The notes: generated by a model from the sequence alone, not told the origin. A stretch of 64,000 nucleotides of DNA from RGIG9115 sp045649825 (GCA_045649825.1 JAZRQO010000023.1:66481-130480), one strand, 5' to 3'; counted from the stretch's first letter, positions 33,796 through 42,598 are shown. Numbers and translations: made by a program.

Positions 33796-34509
33796 ATGGG
33801 AGTTTCATTTGCAGAGGTTAACCTCAGCTTATTGCAGGGGTTTGGAACAACTCTTAAAATATTTGCACTTACCCTGCTTTTTGCTCTGCCCCTTGGGCTT
33901 ATTATAAGCTTCGGCTCAATGAGTAAATTCAAGCCCCTTAAATGGGTTATAAAGGGGTTTATATGGATTATCAGAGGGACTCCTCTGATGCTACAGCTCA
34001 TAGTTATATACTACGGTCCCGGACTTCTCGGCAATATGGCACAGCGGATGATTTCAGGCGGTACACTTAATCCCTTTATCGGGTGGGTTTCTACCTGGAC
34101 CGTGCCTGAGAGATTTTTTGCGGTTATAGTTGCTTTTGTTATAAACTATGCCTGTTATTTTTCAGAAATCTACCGCGGAGGTATAGAGAGCATTTCAAAA
34201 GGTCAATACGAAGCGGGACAGGTTCTCGGTATGACTAAGGTGCAGATTTTCTTCAAGGTGGTACTTCTTCAGGTTGTAAAGCGTATTGTACCTCCTATGA
34301 GTAATGAAATTATAACGCTTGTTAAGGATACGTCTCTTGCACGTATCATAATGGTTTATGAAATAATTTGGAACGCTCAGAAGTTTATAAAAAGTGACGG
34401 CTTGCTGTGGCCCTTGTTCTATACAGCCGTGTTCTACCTTGTATTCTGTGGCGTGCTCACAATTCTTTTCGGATATATCGAAAAGAAGCTGAGCTATTTC
34501 CGAAGCTGA
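33796..34509 (+). CDS. Amino-acid ABC transporter permease
   Basis: 237 aa, about five membrane helices, HisM/GlnP family. Contains LPLGLIISFGSMS, the IWIIRGTPLMLQL motif typical of polar amino-acid permeases, and the EAA loop QYEAGQVLGMTKVQIFFKVV. Probably works as a homodimer, because no second permease gene is present. Operon with the ATPase 15 bp downstream. Confidence 0.9.
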   Translation: MGVSFAEVNLSLLQGFGTTLKIFALTLLFALPLGLIISFGSMSKFKPLKWVIKGFIWIIRGTPLMLQLIVIYYGPGLLGNMAQRMISGGTLNPFIGWVSTWTVPERFFAVIVAFVINYACYFSEIYRGGIESISKGQYEAGQVLGMTKVQIFFKVVLLQVVKRIVPPMSNEIITLVKDTSLARIIMVYEIIWNAQKFIKSDGLLWPLFYTAVFYLVFCGVLTILFGYIEKKLSYFRS

Positions 34510-34524
34510 CAGGAGGTGCCGAAA

Positions 34525-35310
34525 ATGTCTGTTTTAGAAGTAAAAAACATCTGTAAAAGCTTTGGTGATTTCAAGGTTTTGAAGGGTATAGATTTTTCTA
34601 TGGAGCAAGGCGAGGTTATATCAGTTATCGGCTCTTCCGGAAGTGGCAAAACTACTCTGCTTCGTTGCATCAACTTTCTTGAAACTGCTGATAAAGGTCA
34701 GATTCTTGTTGACGGAGAAGTGATTTTTGATGCGGAGAACAAAGAACATTTAAGTCCAAAAGCACTTCGTAAGTGTCAGCTCTATTTCGGTCTTGTGTTT
34801 CAGTCTTTTAATCTGTTTCCTCAGTACAACGTACTTGAGAATGTTACTCTGGCGCCTATGCTCCTTGCAAAGGAACGCCCTGATTACAAGCAGAAAAAGC
34901 ACGAAATCGCAGAGGAAATAAAAAAGGAGGCAATTGCCCTTCTCACGCGTGTGGGGCTTGCCGATAAGCTTGAAAATTACCCTTGTGAGCTTTCAGGCGG
35001 TCAGCAGCAGAGAGTATCAATCGCACGCGCCCTTGCAATGAAGCCCAAAATCCTCTTCTTTGACGAACCCACATCTGCTCTCGACCCTGAGCTGACAGGT
35101 GAAATTCTGAAGGTTATCAAAGACCTTTCAAGTCAGAATATAACAATGGTTATCGTAACTCACGAAATTGAGTTTGCAAAGCATGTGTCCGACCGCATCA
35201 TCTTTATGGATGGAGGTGTGGTAGCAGAGCAGGGAACGCCCGAGGAAGTTCTCGACAATCCTCAGAACGAGCGTACCCGTGCATTTTTAAGTAAGCTTAT
35301 AGAAAGGTGA
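34525..35310 (+). CDS. Amino-acid ABC transporter ATP-binding protein
   Basis: 261 aa from the ATG at 34525; the in-frame GTG at 34516 overlaps the AGGAGG site and was rejected. Walker A GSSGSGKTT, Q-loop VFQSFNLFPQYNV, signature LSGGQQQR, Walker B ILFFDEPTSALDPE and H-loop VTHEIEFA are all intact (GlnQ/HisP group). It carries a slightly long insert between Walker A and the signature (KERPDYKQKKHEIAEEIKKE). Confidence 0.92.
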   Translation: MSVLEVKNICKSFGDFKVLKGIDFSMEQGEVISVIGSSGSGKTTLLRCINFLETADKGQILVDGEVIFDAENKEHLSPKALRKCQLYFGLVFQSFNLFPQYNVLENVTLAPMLLAKERPDYKQKKHEIAEEIKKEAIALLTRVGLADKLENYPCELSGGQQQRVSIARALAMKPKILFFDEPTSALDPELTGEILKVIKDLSSQNITMVIVTHEIEFAKHVSDRIIFMDGGVVAEQGTPEEVLDNPQNERTRAFLSKLIER

Positions 35311-35315
35311 TTAAT

Positions 35316-35597
35316 ATGACATTGAAAAACGAAGAAACAAAAAAACTTTTTGATGCCATACTCTCTCTTAAAACTCAGGACGATTGTTCTAAGTTTTTTG
35401 AGGATATATGCACCATCAAAGAGCTTCAGTCTATGGCGCAGCGTCTTGAGGTCGCAGACCTTTTAAGGCAGAAAAAAACATTCTCCGAAATAGTTTCGCA
35501 AACAGGAGCATCCACAGCAACTATTTCAAGAGTAAACAAGTGCCTGATGTATGGGCCGGGAGGTTATCACTTAGTTTTAGATTCTTTTAAAGATTGA
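35316..35597 (+). CDS. TrpR-like protein of the YerC/YecD family
   Basis: 93 aa from the ATG at 35316; its RBS (GAAAGG) lies inside the end of the ATPase gene, implying coupling. Matches YerC/YecD, a TrpR-superfamily DNA-binding protein: SMAQRLEVADLLRQKKTFSEI and the HTH SQTGASTATISRVNKCL. The role in Firmicutes is poorly defined. Its position at the end of the amino-acid import operon suggests feedback on amino-acid genes, as an inference. Confidence 0.85.
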   Translation: MTLKNEETKKLFDAILSLKTQDDCSKFFEDICTIKELQSMAQRLEVADLLRQKKTFSEIVSQTGASTATISRVNKCLMYGPGGYHLVLDSFKD

Positions 35598-35832
35598 GTA
35601 CCGAAATTTCTGACGGCACCTATTGAACTCCCGCAGACTCGACGTATAAGAATACGCCTTCGTCTACCTGTCGTCCAATATGTACTCGTCAGCTATTTCG
35701 GGGCAAGATTGTTTGAGTACCGAAATTTCTGACGGCACCTATTGAACTCCCGCAGACTCGACGTATAAGAATACGCCTTCGACTGCCTGTTGTCCAATAT
35801 GCACTCGTCAGCCATTTCGAGGTAAACTAATA
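35596..35832 (+). repeat. Tandem pair of 119-bp palindromic repeats (family 2)
   Basis: Two direct copies, 35596-35714 and 35715-35832, about 90 percent identical by eye. Each begins GAGTACCGAAATTTCTGACG and ends with the near-complement CGTCAG.TATTTCGG, so each unit is a hairpin-forming element with terminal inverted repeats. Inside each is CTCGACGTA..TACGCCTTCG, the same core found in repeat family 1. They fill the space between yerC and the next membrane-protein gene. Confidence 0.85.
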
Positions 35833-35849
35833 ATATGGAGGTCACGGAT

Positions 35850-37850
35850 ATGAAAAAAGCTTTTGCCATTCCTGTTCTTGGAATCCCTGTGCTTTTATTT
35901 CTCTTATCCCGTATGACCTCTTTTTTTGTTGATGCTTGGGGTATGGAACTTTCCCTAGTGGCACGAAGTGCTTTTTTGGCAGTTGGGATTATACTCCTTT
36001 TTGTGTTCAGAAAAAAAGCATACAGATTTCTTGAAGAGTCTGCATACGGTTTCAGCGGTATAGCAATAACCCTTTATATTTTATCCCTCCTTGCCTGTTA
36101 TAAATATAGCGGAGTTGTTTTAAACGGCGCTGCACGTCAGACGGTCGATTGCATAATCGGGGGTGGATTGCTCCTTGGCTTATTTGTACTCCTTTTTATG
36201 AAAGGTGCAGACAGCTTGCTCCAAAAATTTCAAAAACCGCAGCGGGGAGCATGGATTTTTCTGATTGTTGCTTTTGCCCTTTTGAATGTTCAGGCAGTTT
36301 TGTACTGCACATTTATGAAAAAGATTTTTGTGTGGGACAATGCAGGATATTTTGTAACAGTTCATAATCTGAACAAATTGTTCCCGTCAACCGAGTATTT
36401 TAAGGCGGTATATGCTTCTGTTTTTGAAACGGATTACAATTACATAATTGCACTTCCTGCAAGTTTCCTCTGTAAATTGTTCGGTGAATCCAGGCTCATA
36501 TTTATTCTGTCCATTGTGAATTTTTATCTTTTGCCACTCGTTATGTTGATTTATGCAGTTTCAAGCAGATTTTTTGAAAAAGGCTTATATGCACTATGGG
36601 CGGTAATCGGGCTTCCTTACCTCGTATTTGCAACAAATACGGGATTTATAGACGTGGGAGGAGTAATGTTTGCTATTCTCGCAGCAGTGATATTCCTATG
36701 GGGCGACGGGAGAGAAATGTGTATTCTGTCCGGAATTTGCCTTGCACTTTGTGTGCTTATGCGAAGATGGTATTCATTCTATGCCGTGAGCTTTATTATA
36801 ACTGCAATTCTGTGGGGAGTGTCCCACAAAAAAATAAAAGGAGCCGTTTATCTTATCAGCTCCTTCGCCTTTATTCTCCTTTTCTTTGCCCAGCCTTTTG
36901 TTAGCGGTAAGCTTATGGCGGACTACAGTGATATATACAGTGCATACGCTCTTGGAATGGAAACGGATATAAAAATATTTACAAGGTATTTCGGAATAAT
37001 TCTGCCTATAGTTCTGTGTGTATGGGCGGTGTTTACTCAAGTAAAGTCTAAGTTTAAAATGACACCTGAATTATTTATGTGGCTTCAGAGTGTTATATGC
37101 TTTTTCCTCTTTACCGCACTCCAGACTCACGGTCAGCAGCATCTTGCTCTCTATACACCGGCATTTATCATATTAATTTTATCTGCAATTGGTGCAATTG
37201 GGGACGTGCCTGTTTTGCCACATTTTTTGAATAAAAATATATTCTCAGGGGTTGTTTGCGTTCTGTGCATTATAAATTGCGTAAGTGTTTTTATTCCTCG
37301 TGTTCAACCTCAATCAATAGGCGAAATAAAGAATGCGTCGTTGTTGCCTGCCTTTTCAGCATACCCACCCGTTGACAAAAATGCGGAAAGTTTTCTGGAA
37401 GTTACGGAGTATATGGACAGGGAAATCGGAATGAAAGGGAAAACGGTGTGCTTCCTTGCATCATCCCTTGAGATGAACTACGACACCCTTCGGAATGCTG
37501 AAATATCCTTGTCTGTTAAAAAGAAATACGACATAAACAGGGAAAGCTATTATCTTACAATCGGTGATGTTGACAAACGTGACGGACTTGCCGAAAGTCT
37601 TTTTGCGACAGATTATATTCTTGTCCCATCAAAGCTCCAAATCCATCTCGCTCCCCAAGAGCAAAGAGTGATTTCAGTGCCGTACACGCAGGTTATAACA
37701 GACACAGGGATAGGAAAAGCCTATCAAAAAACTGAAAAACAATTTGTACTCCCGTCGGGAGATGAAATATATCTTTATAAAAGAGAAAGAGAAATCACAC
37801 AGGAAGAAATACAATCACTAAAAAAAGAAATTTTTGTATTTGAAAACTAA
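35850..37850 (+). CDS. Large polytopic membrane protein, GT-C glycosyltransferase-like
   Basis: 666 aa from the ATG at 35850, spaced from GGAGG; the earlier in-frame ATG (35835) overlaps that site. About 12-13 hydrophobic segments fill residues 1-470, followed by a soluble C-terminal domain. The first large outside loop contains WDNAGYFVTVHNLN, resembling the acidic D-motif loop of GT39/GT83-type glycosyltransferases that use polyprenyl-phosphate sugars. A role in surface-glycan or protein glycosylation is inferred from topology; no close family is recognised. Confidence 0.6.
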   Translation: MKKAFAIPVLGIPVLLFLLSRMTSFFVDAWGMELSLVARSAFLAVGIILLFVFRKKAYRFLEESAYGFSGIAITLYILSLLACYKYSGVVLNGAARQTVDCIIGGGLLLGLFVLLFMKGADSLLQKFQKPQRGAWIFLIVAFALLNVQAVLYCTFMKKIFVWDNAGYFVTVHNLNKLFPSTEYFKAVYASVFETDYNYIIALPASFLCKLFGESRLIFILSIVNFYLLPLVMLIYAVSSRFFEKGLYALWAVIGLPYLVFATNTGFIDVGGVMFAILAAVIFLWGDGREMCILSGICLALCVLMRRWYSFYAVSFIITAILWGVSHKKIKGAVYLISSFAFILLFFAQPFVSGKLMADYSDIYSAYALGMETDIKIFTRYFGIILPIVLCVWAVFTQVKSKFKMTPELFMWLQSVICFFLFTALQTHGQQHLALYTPAFIILILSAIGAIGDVPVLPHFLNKNIFSGVVCVLCIINCVSVFIPRVQPQSIGEIKNASLLPAFSAYPPVDKNAESFLEVTEYMDREIGMKGKTVCFLASSLEMNYDTLRNAEISLSVKKKYDINRESYYLTIGDVDKRDGLAESLFATDYILVPSKLQIHLAPQEQRVISVPYTQVITDTGIGKAYQKTEKQFVLPSGDEIYLYKREREITQEEIQSLKKEIFVFEN

Positions 37851-37875
37851 AAAAAGGCATTAAGCCTTTTTTTAG
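37847..37875. terminator. Bidirectional terminator
   Basis: CTAAAAAAAGGC and GCCTTTTTTTAG pair around ATTAA between two convergent genes. Confidence 0.9.
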
Positions 37876-37889
37876 TTTCCTAAGAATTA

Positions 37890-40085
37890 TTACTTTTCGG
37901 TATTAGAGGTACGGTACTGCTTCGGCGTTATACCTTCGCTCTTTTTAAAGTACCGTATAAAGCTGCTGGTATCAGAGAAGCCGAGGTTTTCTGAAATCTT
38001 TGAAATATCAAGGTCGGTTTCCGTCAAAAGCTTTTTAGCACCTGCAATTCTCAGTGTTCGCATATATTCCACAAAGGACATACCGATTTTTTTCTTAATG
38101 TAAGTAGACAGATAGCTTGCATTCATACCAAACTTCTGTGCCACAATATCCAGTGAAATGAAGTTATTATAATTTTCTTTTATGTATCGTATTATTTCGT
38201 CTTCGTATACATTCTGAGAGTTGTTGCTTCTGTTACATAAAATGAGGCAGGTTTCGCAGAATGCTTCTTTTATTTTTTCAAAGTCCATAACTGCAAGATT
38301 GCCTGATGAAAGGAGTGTAAGGAACGGCAATTCTTCCGTTTCCGGCTCGCTCATTTGTGTTGAATCTACACGTATTATAAAATTGTGCAGATACATAAAG
38401 AAACTGTAGCAATCCCCGTACGCCGCATCCGCTGCGTTGCTGAAAATCCTTTCAAGCTCCTCGTTTAGCGTTCCTATATCACCCGATTTAATAATATTTA
38501 TAAATTCAGATTCGTTTTTTACAAAGCTTTGGAGAAGCTTTCTGTCCTGGGCAATATCATCTTTGGTGTAAAGCTTTGTTTTTAGTTTCACGTTACGGGT
38601 GTTTTTAATTGATGAAATCTGTTCTGTACATTTTGAAATCCCGGAAATGTTATCTACTTCGTCTGAGATAATGGCTGCAGTTCTGATTTCAAGCCTGTTT
38701 GTCCGGTTAATAAAATTTTCAAGTCCTTGTTTTATTGTATCTACAGATCCGCTATAATTAATTACAGCGAAAAATCCATCGTCAGATATAAAGCAGAATT
38801 CATATTTTGCATTCATTTCTTTAAGTGCAACCGACAAACCTGTAGACAGGCTTTCTTTAAATGAGCCGGTTATAAAGTATGCAAGAACAAATTTTTCGTG
38901 GGGGAATGAATCACGGAAAAAGTTGCTTTCATATACGTTGTATTCATCATTGTCCTTATTGGCAACGCTGTAGAGTATAGCGTTAATCATCATTGCATTA
39001 TTGGTTGTATCTTTTGTATAGAGGATGTAGTCACTCATTTCAAAAATCTGCTTGTTCATAATGTCTACATAGTCAAGGAGTGCCACAAGCTCATTTTTCT
39101 TTCCTGTCCCTGAAGCCGACAGAAAGTTATTTGCAAAGTTTTTAAGTGGTATAACCCATATCTTGTTGTATACAATAATAAATATAACAAACATAACCAG
39201 TGTTATTAAGAAAGCAATTATGTAATAGTTACGTATGGTATTTACATCCTTCTTGATAATATCTTTTGAATATAGTATGTAGTATTTAAGCCCTATCTGC
39301 CCCGCATCTCTGGCAACAAGATATTCATCCTCAGAAATTTTGCTTATATTAAGTTTATCGGCTCTTTCGTGGTCGTTAGAAATAATAAGCTGATCAGTTG
39401 AGTTCGTAATCATAATAAGCATATCTTCGGAGTAGAAATGTGAGATGTCAAATGCAGAAATGAAGTCGTCCTCGTCTATTACTATATTAAGTCTGTAAAA
39501 ATCCGTAACATAAAACAGAACAAGCTTTCTTGTAGCATCACCTGTACTCAAATCTGCAGGATAAAAAAGATGAGATTCCAGATATAGTGAACCTTTTTGC
39601 CTTGAAGTGAAATCTGACAAAATAGAATAAGAAGGATTTGCCTGCTGATAGTATTCCTTTGAATACAGTCCGTTATGACTTACAACTATAGGTGCATCAG
39701 GAAAGGTGATTATTATATCCTTAATAAGAGTGTTACCTGCAATCGTAGAACGGAAGAGATTAGAGAGTTGACCGGTTATGGTATAATCTATTTTGCCCTG
39801 GCGATATACATTTTTTGCGGATGCAAGCACAGGTTCTTTCATATAATCGTGGAGAGTGCTGTAAATTGCCTTAAGCTCGGTTTCTGTTGAATGCATAACG
39901 AAATCGGTATAGTTTTCGCAGGATTGCATGACGGTGTTTTGATGTGTTCGTGTAGCTTGGCTGGTTGTTATGGATAAAACTGCAAATATAATAAGTGCAA
40001 GAGCAACAACCGTTACAATAATTATTTTATTCAGTTCTGTATGAAGCCAGAAATGCCTCAGTTTTGCAAATAATTTTTTTCTCAT
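37890..40085 (-). CDS. Membrane-bound AraC-family regulator with extracellular sensor domain
   Basis: 731 aa. TM helix at about 19-41, an extracellular Cache-like sensor region (~42-285), a second TM (~291-312), a cytoplasmic linker region and a C-terminal AraC/XylS double HTH (about 625-726: FISLDIVAQKFGMNASYLSTYIKKK, then ISENLGFSDTSSFIRYFKKS and TPKQYR). Clostridia and Paenibacillus use such proteins to switch on carbohydrate uptake operons, sensing a sugar or a binding protein outside. No sugar transporter gene is adjacent, so this one is an orphan. Confidence 0.88.
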   Translation of the reverse strand: MRKKLFAKLRHFWLHTELNKIIIVTVVALALIIFAVLSITTSQATRTHQNTVMQSCENYTDFVMHSTETELKAIYSTLHDYMKEPVLASAKNVYRQGKIDYTITGQLSNLFRSTIAGNTLIKDIIITFPDAPIVVSHNGLYSKEYYQQANPSYSILSDFTSRQKGSLYLESHLFYPADLSTGDATRKLVLFYVTDFYRLNIVIDEDDFISAFDISHFYSEDMLIMITNSTDQLIISNDHERADKLNISKISEDEYLVARDAGQIGLKYYILYSKDIIKKDVNTIRNYYIIAFLITLVMFVIFIIVYNKIWVIPLKNFANNFLSASGTGKKNELVALLDYVDIMNKQIFEMSDYILYTKDTTNNAMMINAILYSVANKDNDEYNVYESNFFRDSFPHEKFVLAYFITGSFKESLSTGLSVALKEMNAKYEFCFISDDGFFAVINYSGSVDTIKQGLENFINRTNRLEIRTAAIISDEVDNISGISKCTEQISSIKNTRNVKLKTKLYTKDDIAQDRKLLQSFVKNESEFINIIKSGDIGTLNEELERIFSNAADAAYGDCYSFFMYLHNFIIRVDSTQMSEPETEELPFLTLLSSGNLAVMDFEKIKEAFCETCLILCNRSNNSQNVYEDEIIRYIKENYNNFISLDIVAQKFGMNASYLSTYIKKKIGMSFVEYMRTLRIAGAKKLLTETDLDISKISENLGFSDTSSFIRYFKKSEGITPKQYRTSNTEK

Positions 40086-40159
40086 AATAATCTCCTCAAA
40101 AGGATATAAAATGTATATTGTAAAAATTCAGTTTTTTGTTTAAAATATCTTCATCATAT

Positions 40160-40188
40160 ATTATAAAGCTAAAAAAAACAGTTGTCAA
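40160..40188 (-). promoter_or_regulatory. Promoter of the AraC-family gene
   Basis: Minus strand TTGACA (40183-40188), 17-bp spacer, TATAAT (40160-40165), about 70 bp upstream of the start codon. The region 40189-40436 beyond it is AT-rich and shows nothing recognisable. Confidence 0.75.
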
Positions 40189-40436
40189 TAGTAACTTGAG
40201 GCAGAAAATAAACATTTTTTTGGGAGTTTTGAAGGTGTATTTGATAAAAATATATAAAAATCTAAGAAAATGTATGCTTTGGATGTGCTGTAAGCAGCAA
40301 ATAAAAAAATGCATATTCAGTAATGTTTTTTTTGAAAAAGCATTTTTTATGTGTTAATGATATGCATATATGGCTGTTATGTTCTTGCGAAAGCCGGATG
40401 TGATGTTATACAATAATTAAATTTATATTTCAACTA

Positions 40437-40465
40437 TTGACAGACATAAAAAAATGTGATACAAT
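40437..40465 (+). promoter_or_regulatory. Promoter of the leader ORF and CNNM/CorC gene
   Basis: TTGACA (40437-40442), 17-bp spacer, TACAAT (40460-40465). It gives a 5' leader of about 210 nt before the CorC-like gene. Confidence 0.8.
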
Positions 40466-40507
40466 ATAGCCGATTTCGATTAGGGAAAGAGAGGAAATAT
40501 AATAATT

Positions 40508-40633
40508 ATGGATTCAGACGATTGTGATTCTGATACTGAATTATATATTTATTCGATATATAAGGCATATTTGCGTAAAGTGCTTTGTTTACGCAAGTAT
40601 GCCTTTGTGTGTTTTGAAAACATACGGCTATGA
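40508..40633 (+). CDS. Asp-rich leader ORF upstream of the CNNM/CorC gene
   Basis: 41 codons, ATG at 40508 (weak, distant GAGAGG site 13 nt upstream) to TGA at 40631-40633. The peptide starts MDSDDCDSDTE, with six acidic residues among the first eleven, then becomes Tyr-rich and basic. It begins about 36 nt after the predicted transcription start and ends 49 nt before the CorC-like ATG. An 18-bp hairpin (40562-40605) lies inside its second half. I propose an attenuator: acidic nascent N-termini are known to destabilise E. coli ribosomes at low Mg2+ (MgtL). That the ORF is translated is an inference; it could be a chance frame over an untranslated leader. Confidence 0.45.
   Translation: MDSDDCDSDTELYIYSIYKAYLRKVLCLRKYAFVCFENIRL
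40562..40615 (+). promoter_or_regulatory. Hairpin in the CorC leader, candidate attenuator terminator
   Basis: Arms 40562-40579 and 40588-40605 (AAGGCATATTTGCGTAAA and its complement with one G-T pair), loop GTGCTTTG, followed by TGTGTGTTTT. A ribosome translating the leader ORF through this region would melt the stem. Confidence 0.6.
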
Positions 40634-40682
40634 TTCGATAATAACACGAGATACAAATGTTTATTTAAGGAGAATTTAAAAA

Positions 40683-41948
40683 ATGAGTATAACTCAATAT
40701 ATTTTTGTGATAGCGGTCCTTGTACTTATGTCGGGCTATTTTTCAGCTACGGAAACCGCTTTTTCATCACTTAACAAAACAAGGCTTAAAACATTAGCCG
40801 AAAAAGGTAACAAAAGAGCAATTCTCACCCTTAAGCTTTCAGAAGAATATGATAAGCTTATTTCTACCATACTTGTTGGCAACAACATAGTAAACATAGC
40901 AGTTGCATCTATTGCTACAGTTATGTTTGTTAACCTTTACGGAGAAATTGGTGCTACAATATCAACGGCGGTAATCACTGTGGTGGTTCTTATATTTGGT
41001 GAAGTAACACCTAAGAGCATAGCAAAGGACATTCCTGAAAAATTTGCTATGTTTTCTGCACCAATTATCCGTGTTCTTATATGGATACTCACACCGATAA
41101 ACTTTTTGTTTACCTGTTGGAAAAAGCTTATATCAAAAATTCTTAAGCTTGAGGATAACTCAAAAATGTCCCAGGAAGAGCTTATTATGCTTGTTGAGGA
41201 AGTTCAGCAGGAGGGAAGTATTGACGACGAAGAAGGCGAGCTTATAAAGAACGCTATCGAGTTTGGTGACCTTAATGCCGAGGATATTCTAACACATAGA
41301 GTTGATATTGAAGCAGTCCCTGTAACAGCGGACAAATCGGAAATTGCAAAGGTATTTTCGCAAACCCGTTTTTCCAGACTTCCCGTTTATGAAGATACTG
41401 TTGATAATATAATCGGTGTTATTCATCTTAAGGATTTCTACACTCCTGAAGGGATTACAAAAAAAGATATACGTAAGGTTATGACCACGCCTCTGTACAT
41501 ACAGAAGTTTGAAATGGTGGATGACCTTCTAAAAATTCTTCAGACAAATAAGTCACATATGGCGGTAGTTATTGATGAGTATGGTGGTACTCTCGGTATC
41601 ATAACCATGGAGGATGTCCTTGAAGAGCTTGTGGGTGACATCTGGGACGAGCACGACGAGGTGGTTGAGGATTTTGCAAAAATCGGCGATAACACCTATA
41701 AGGTGGATTGCACCGTTAATATGGATGATTTTTGTGACTTTTTCGATGTTGAAATAGAAGAAACGGAAAGCGTATCCGCCGGCGGTTGGGCAATGGAGCA
41801 GCTTGGTAAAATACCCGAAAACGGTGATAGCTTTAACTATGCAAATCTGACTGTTACAGTTACGGGGACCGATTCTCACAGAGTAACTGAAATCACAGTT
41901 CTTGTTGAAGAAAAGCCTGACGAAAAGGAAGAAAAAGAAGAAGAATAA
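40683..41948 (+). CDS. CNNM/CorC (HlyC) family protein, probable Mg2+ exporter
   Basis: 421 aa. N-terminal CNNM membrane domain with about four hydrophobic segments (SGYFSATETAFSSLNKTRLKTLAE marks the family), a tandem CBS pair (about 200-325, ending GIITMEDVLEELVGDIWDE) that binds adenine nucleotides, and a C-terminal CorC_HlyC domain (~340-410). An acidic tail (KPDEKEEKEEE) ends it. Relatives such as MpfA in Bacillus and Staphylococcus export Mg2+, and CorC proteins affect CorA-linked efflux. RBS AAGGAG. The leader ORF and hairpin upstream suggest regulated expression. Confidence 0.88.
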   Translation: MSITQYIFVIAVLVLMSGYFSATETAFSSLNKTRLKTLAEKGNKRAILTLKLSEEYDKLISTILVGNNIVNIAVASIATVMFVNLYGEIGATISTAVITVVVLIFGEVTPKSIAKDIPEKFAMFSAPIIRVLIWILTPINFLFTCWKKLISKILKLEDNSKMSQEELIMLVEEVQQEGSIDDEEGELIKNAIEFGDLNAEDILTHRVDIEAVPVTADKSEIAKVFSQTRFSRLPVYEDTVDNIIGVIHLKDFYTPEGITKKDIRKVMTTPLYIQKFEMVDDLLKILQTNKSHMAVVIDEYGGTLGIITMEDVLEELVGDIWDEHDEVVEDFAKIGDNTYKVDCTVNMDDFCDFFDVEIEETESVSAGGWAMEQLGKIPENGDSFNYANLTVTVTGTDSHRVTEITVLVEEKPDEKEEKEEE

Positions 41949-41950
41949 AG

Positions 41951-41993
41951 CAAAGAGCCGATATCGTATGTACGATATCGGCTCTTTATTTTT
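41951..41993. terminator. Terminator of the CNNM/CorC gene
   Basis: AAAGAGCCGATATCGT pairs with ACGATATCGGCTCTTT around ATGT, then ATTTTT. Confidence 0.92.
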
Positions 41994-42034
41994 ATAAGCT
42001 TTTTCATAAGGATATTCCCACTCCTTTAAGGTGA

Positions 42035-42382
42035 TTATTCGTCAAGACCGAAGCTTACAGACAGTGCTTCGTCAACCTTTATCATCAGTTCCTTATCAAG
42101 CTTTCCTATCTTTTCTCTCAAGCGTTTCTTATCAAGCGTTCTTATCTGTTCTGTGAGGATTACCGAGTCCTTGCTAAGACCGAAGTCCTGTGCCGGAAGC
42201 TCGATGTGGGTGGGCATCTTCGCCTTGTTTATGCGGCTCGTGATTGCCGCAGCGATTACAGTAGGACTGTACTTGTTGCCCACATCGTTCTGAATAATCA
42301 GAACGGGCCTTATGCCGCCCTGCTCAGAGCCTACCACCGGACTGAGGTCGGCATAATAAATATCTCCTCTTTTAACAATCAC
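42035..42382 (-). CDS. mazF: MazF/NdoA-type endoribonuclease toxin
   Basis: 115 aa, GTG start at 42380-42382 so that the protein begins IVKRGDIYYADLSPVVGSEQ, as in Bacillus NdoA. PemK/MazF fold; sequence-specific mRNA interferase held in check by the antitoxin encoded just upstream. Conserved GGIRPVLIIQND and the catalytic-region TSRINKAKMPTHIELP are intact. The gene order alr-antitoxin-toxin is the classical Firmicute arrangement, so this is a chromosomal housekeeping module. Confidence 0.93.
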   Translation of the reverse strand: MIVKRGDIYYADLSPVVGSEQGGIRPVLIIQNDVGNKYSPTVIAAAITSRINKAKMPTHIELPAQDFGLSKDSVILTEQIRTLDKKRLREKIGKLDKELMIKVDEALSVSFGLDE

Positions 42383-42384
42383 CA

Positions 42385-42549
42385 CTACTCACTCTCCATC
42401 AGTTTTTCCTCCGAACTGACGAGGGCTTCATTGTCGGATGCAATGCCTTCTTCGGCAAGCTCCGTGTTTAACCCCGCCATTTCCGTGTAGCCCTTTCTTA
42501 ACTGATCCTCAAGAGAGGAAACACGTGAGGCATTTTTTTTCTTTGACAA
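42385..42549 (-). CDS. MazE/NdoAI-like antitoxin (short ORF)
   Basis: 54 aa, TTG start at 42547-42549, nine bases after AGGAGG. The protein starts SKKKNASRVSSLEDQLRKGY and ends EEKLMESE, like the clostridial antitoxins encoded before ndoA. It neutralises MazF, and its stop codon is adjacent to or overlapping the mazF start, so the two are translationally coupled. Too short for common ORF length cut-offs and easily missed. Confidence 0.85.
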   Translation of the reverse strand: MSKKKNASRVSSLEDQLRKGYTEMAGLNTELAEEGIASDNEALVSSEEKLMESE

Positions 42550-42598
42550 AGCAATCAGGCCTCCTGTTTCGTTAAAATGATATTTTCATGGCGTTTTT

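Noticed and set aside
35596..35832. 119-bp tandem repeat as a CRISPR or a replication-origin iteron
   Set aside because: Only two units, each internally palindromic with terminal inverted repeats, and no spacers or replication gene nearby.
40466..40631. ATAGCCG / CGGCTAT pairing as a closing stem of a riboswitch in the CorC leader
   Set aside because: The left arm (40466-40472) lies directly after the -10 box and is probably upstream of the transcription start, so it would not be in the RNA. No known riboswitch consensus (M-box, yybP-ykoY, NiCo) was recognised.
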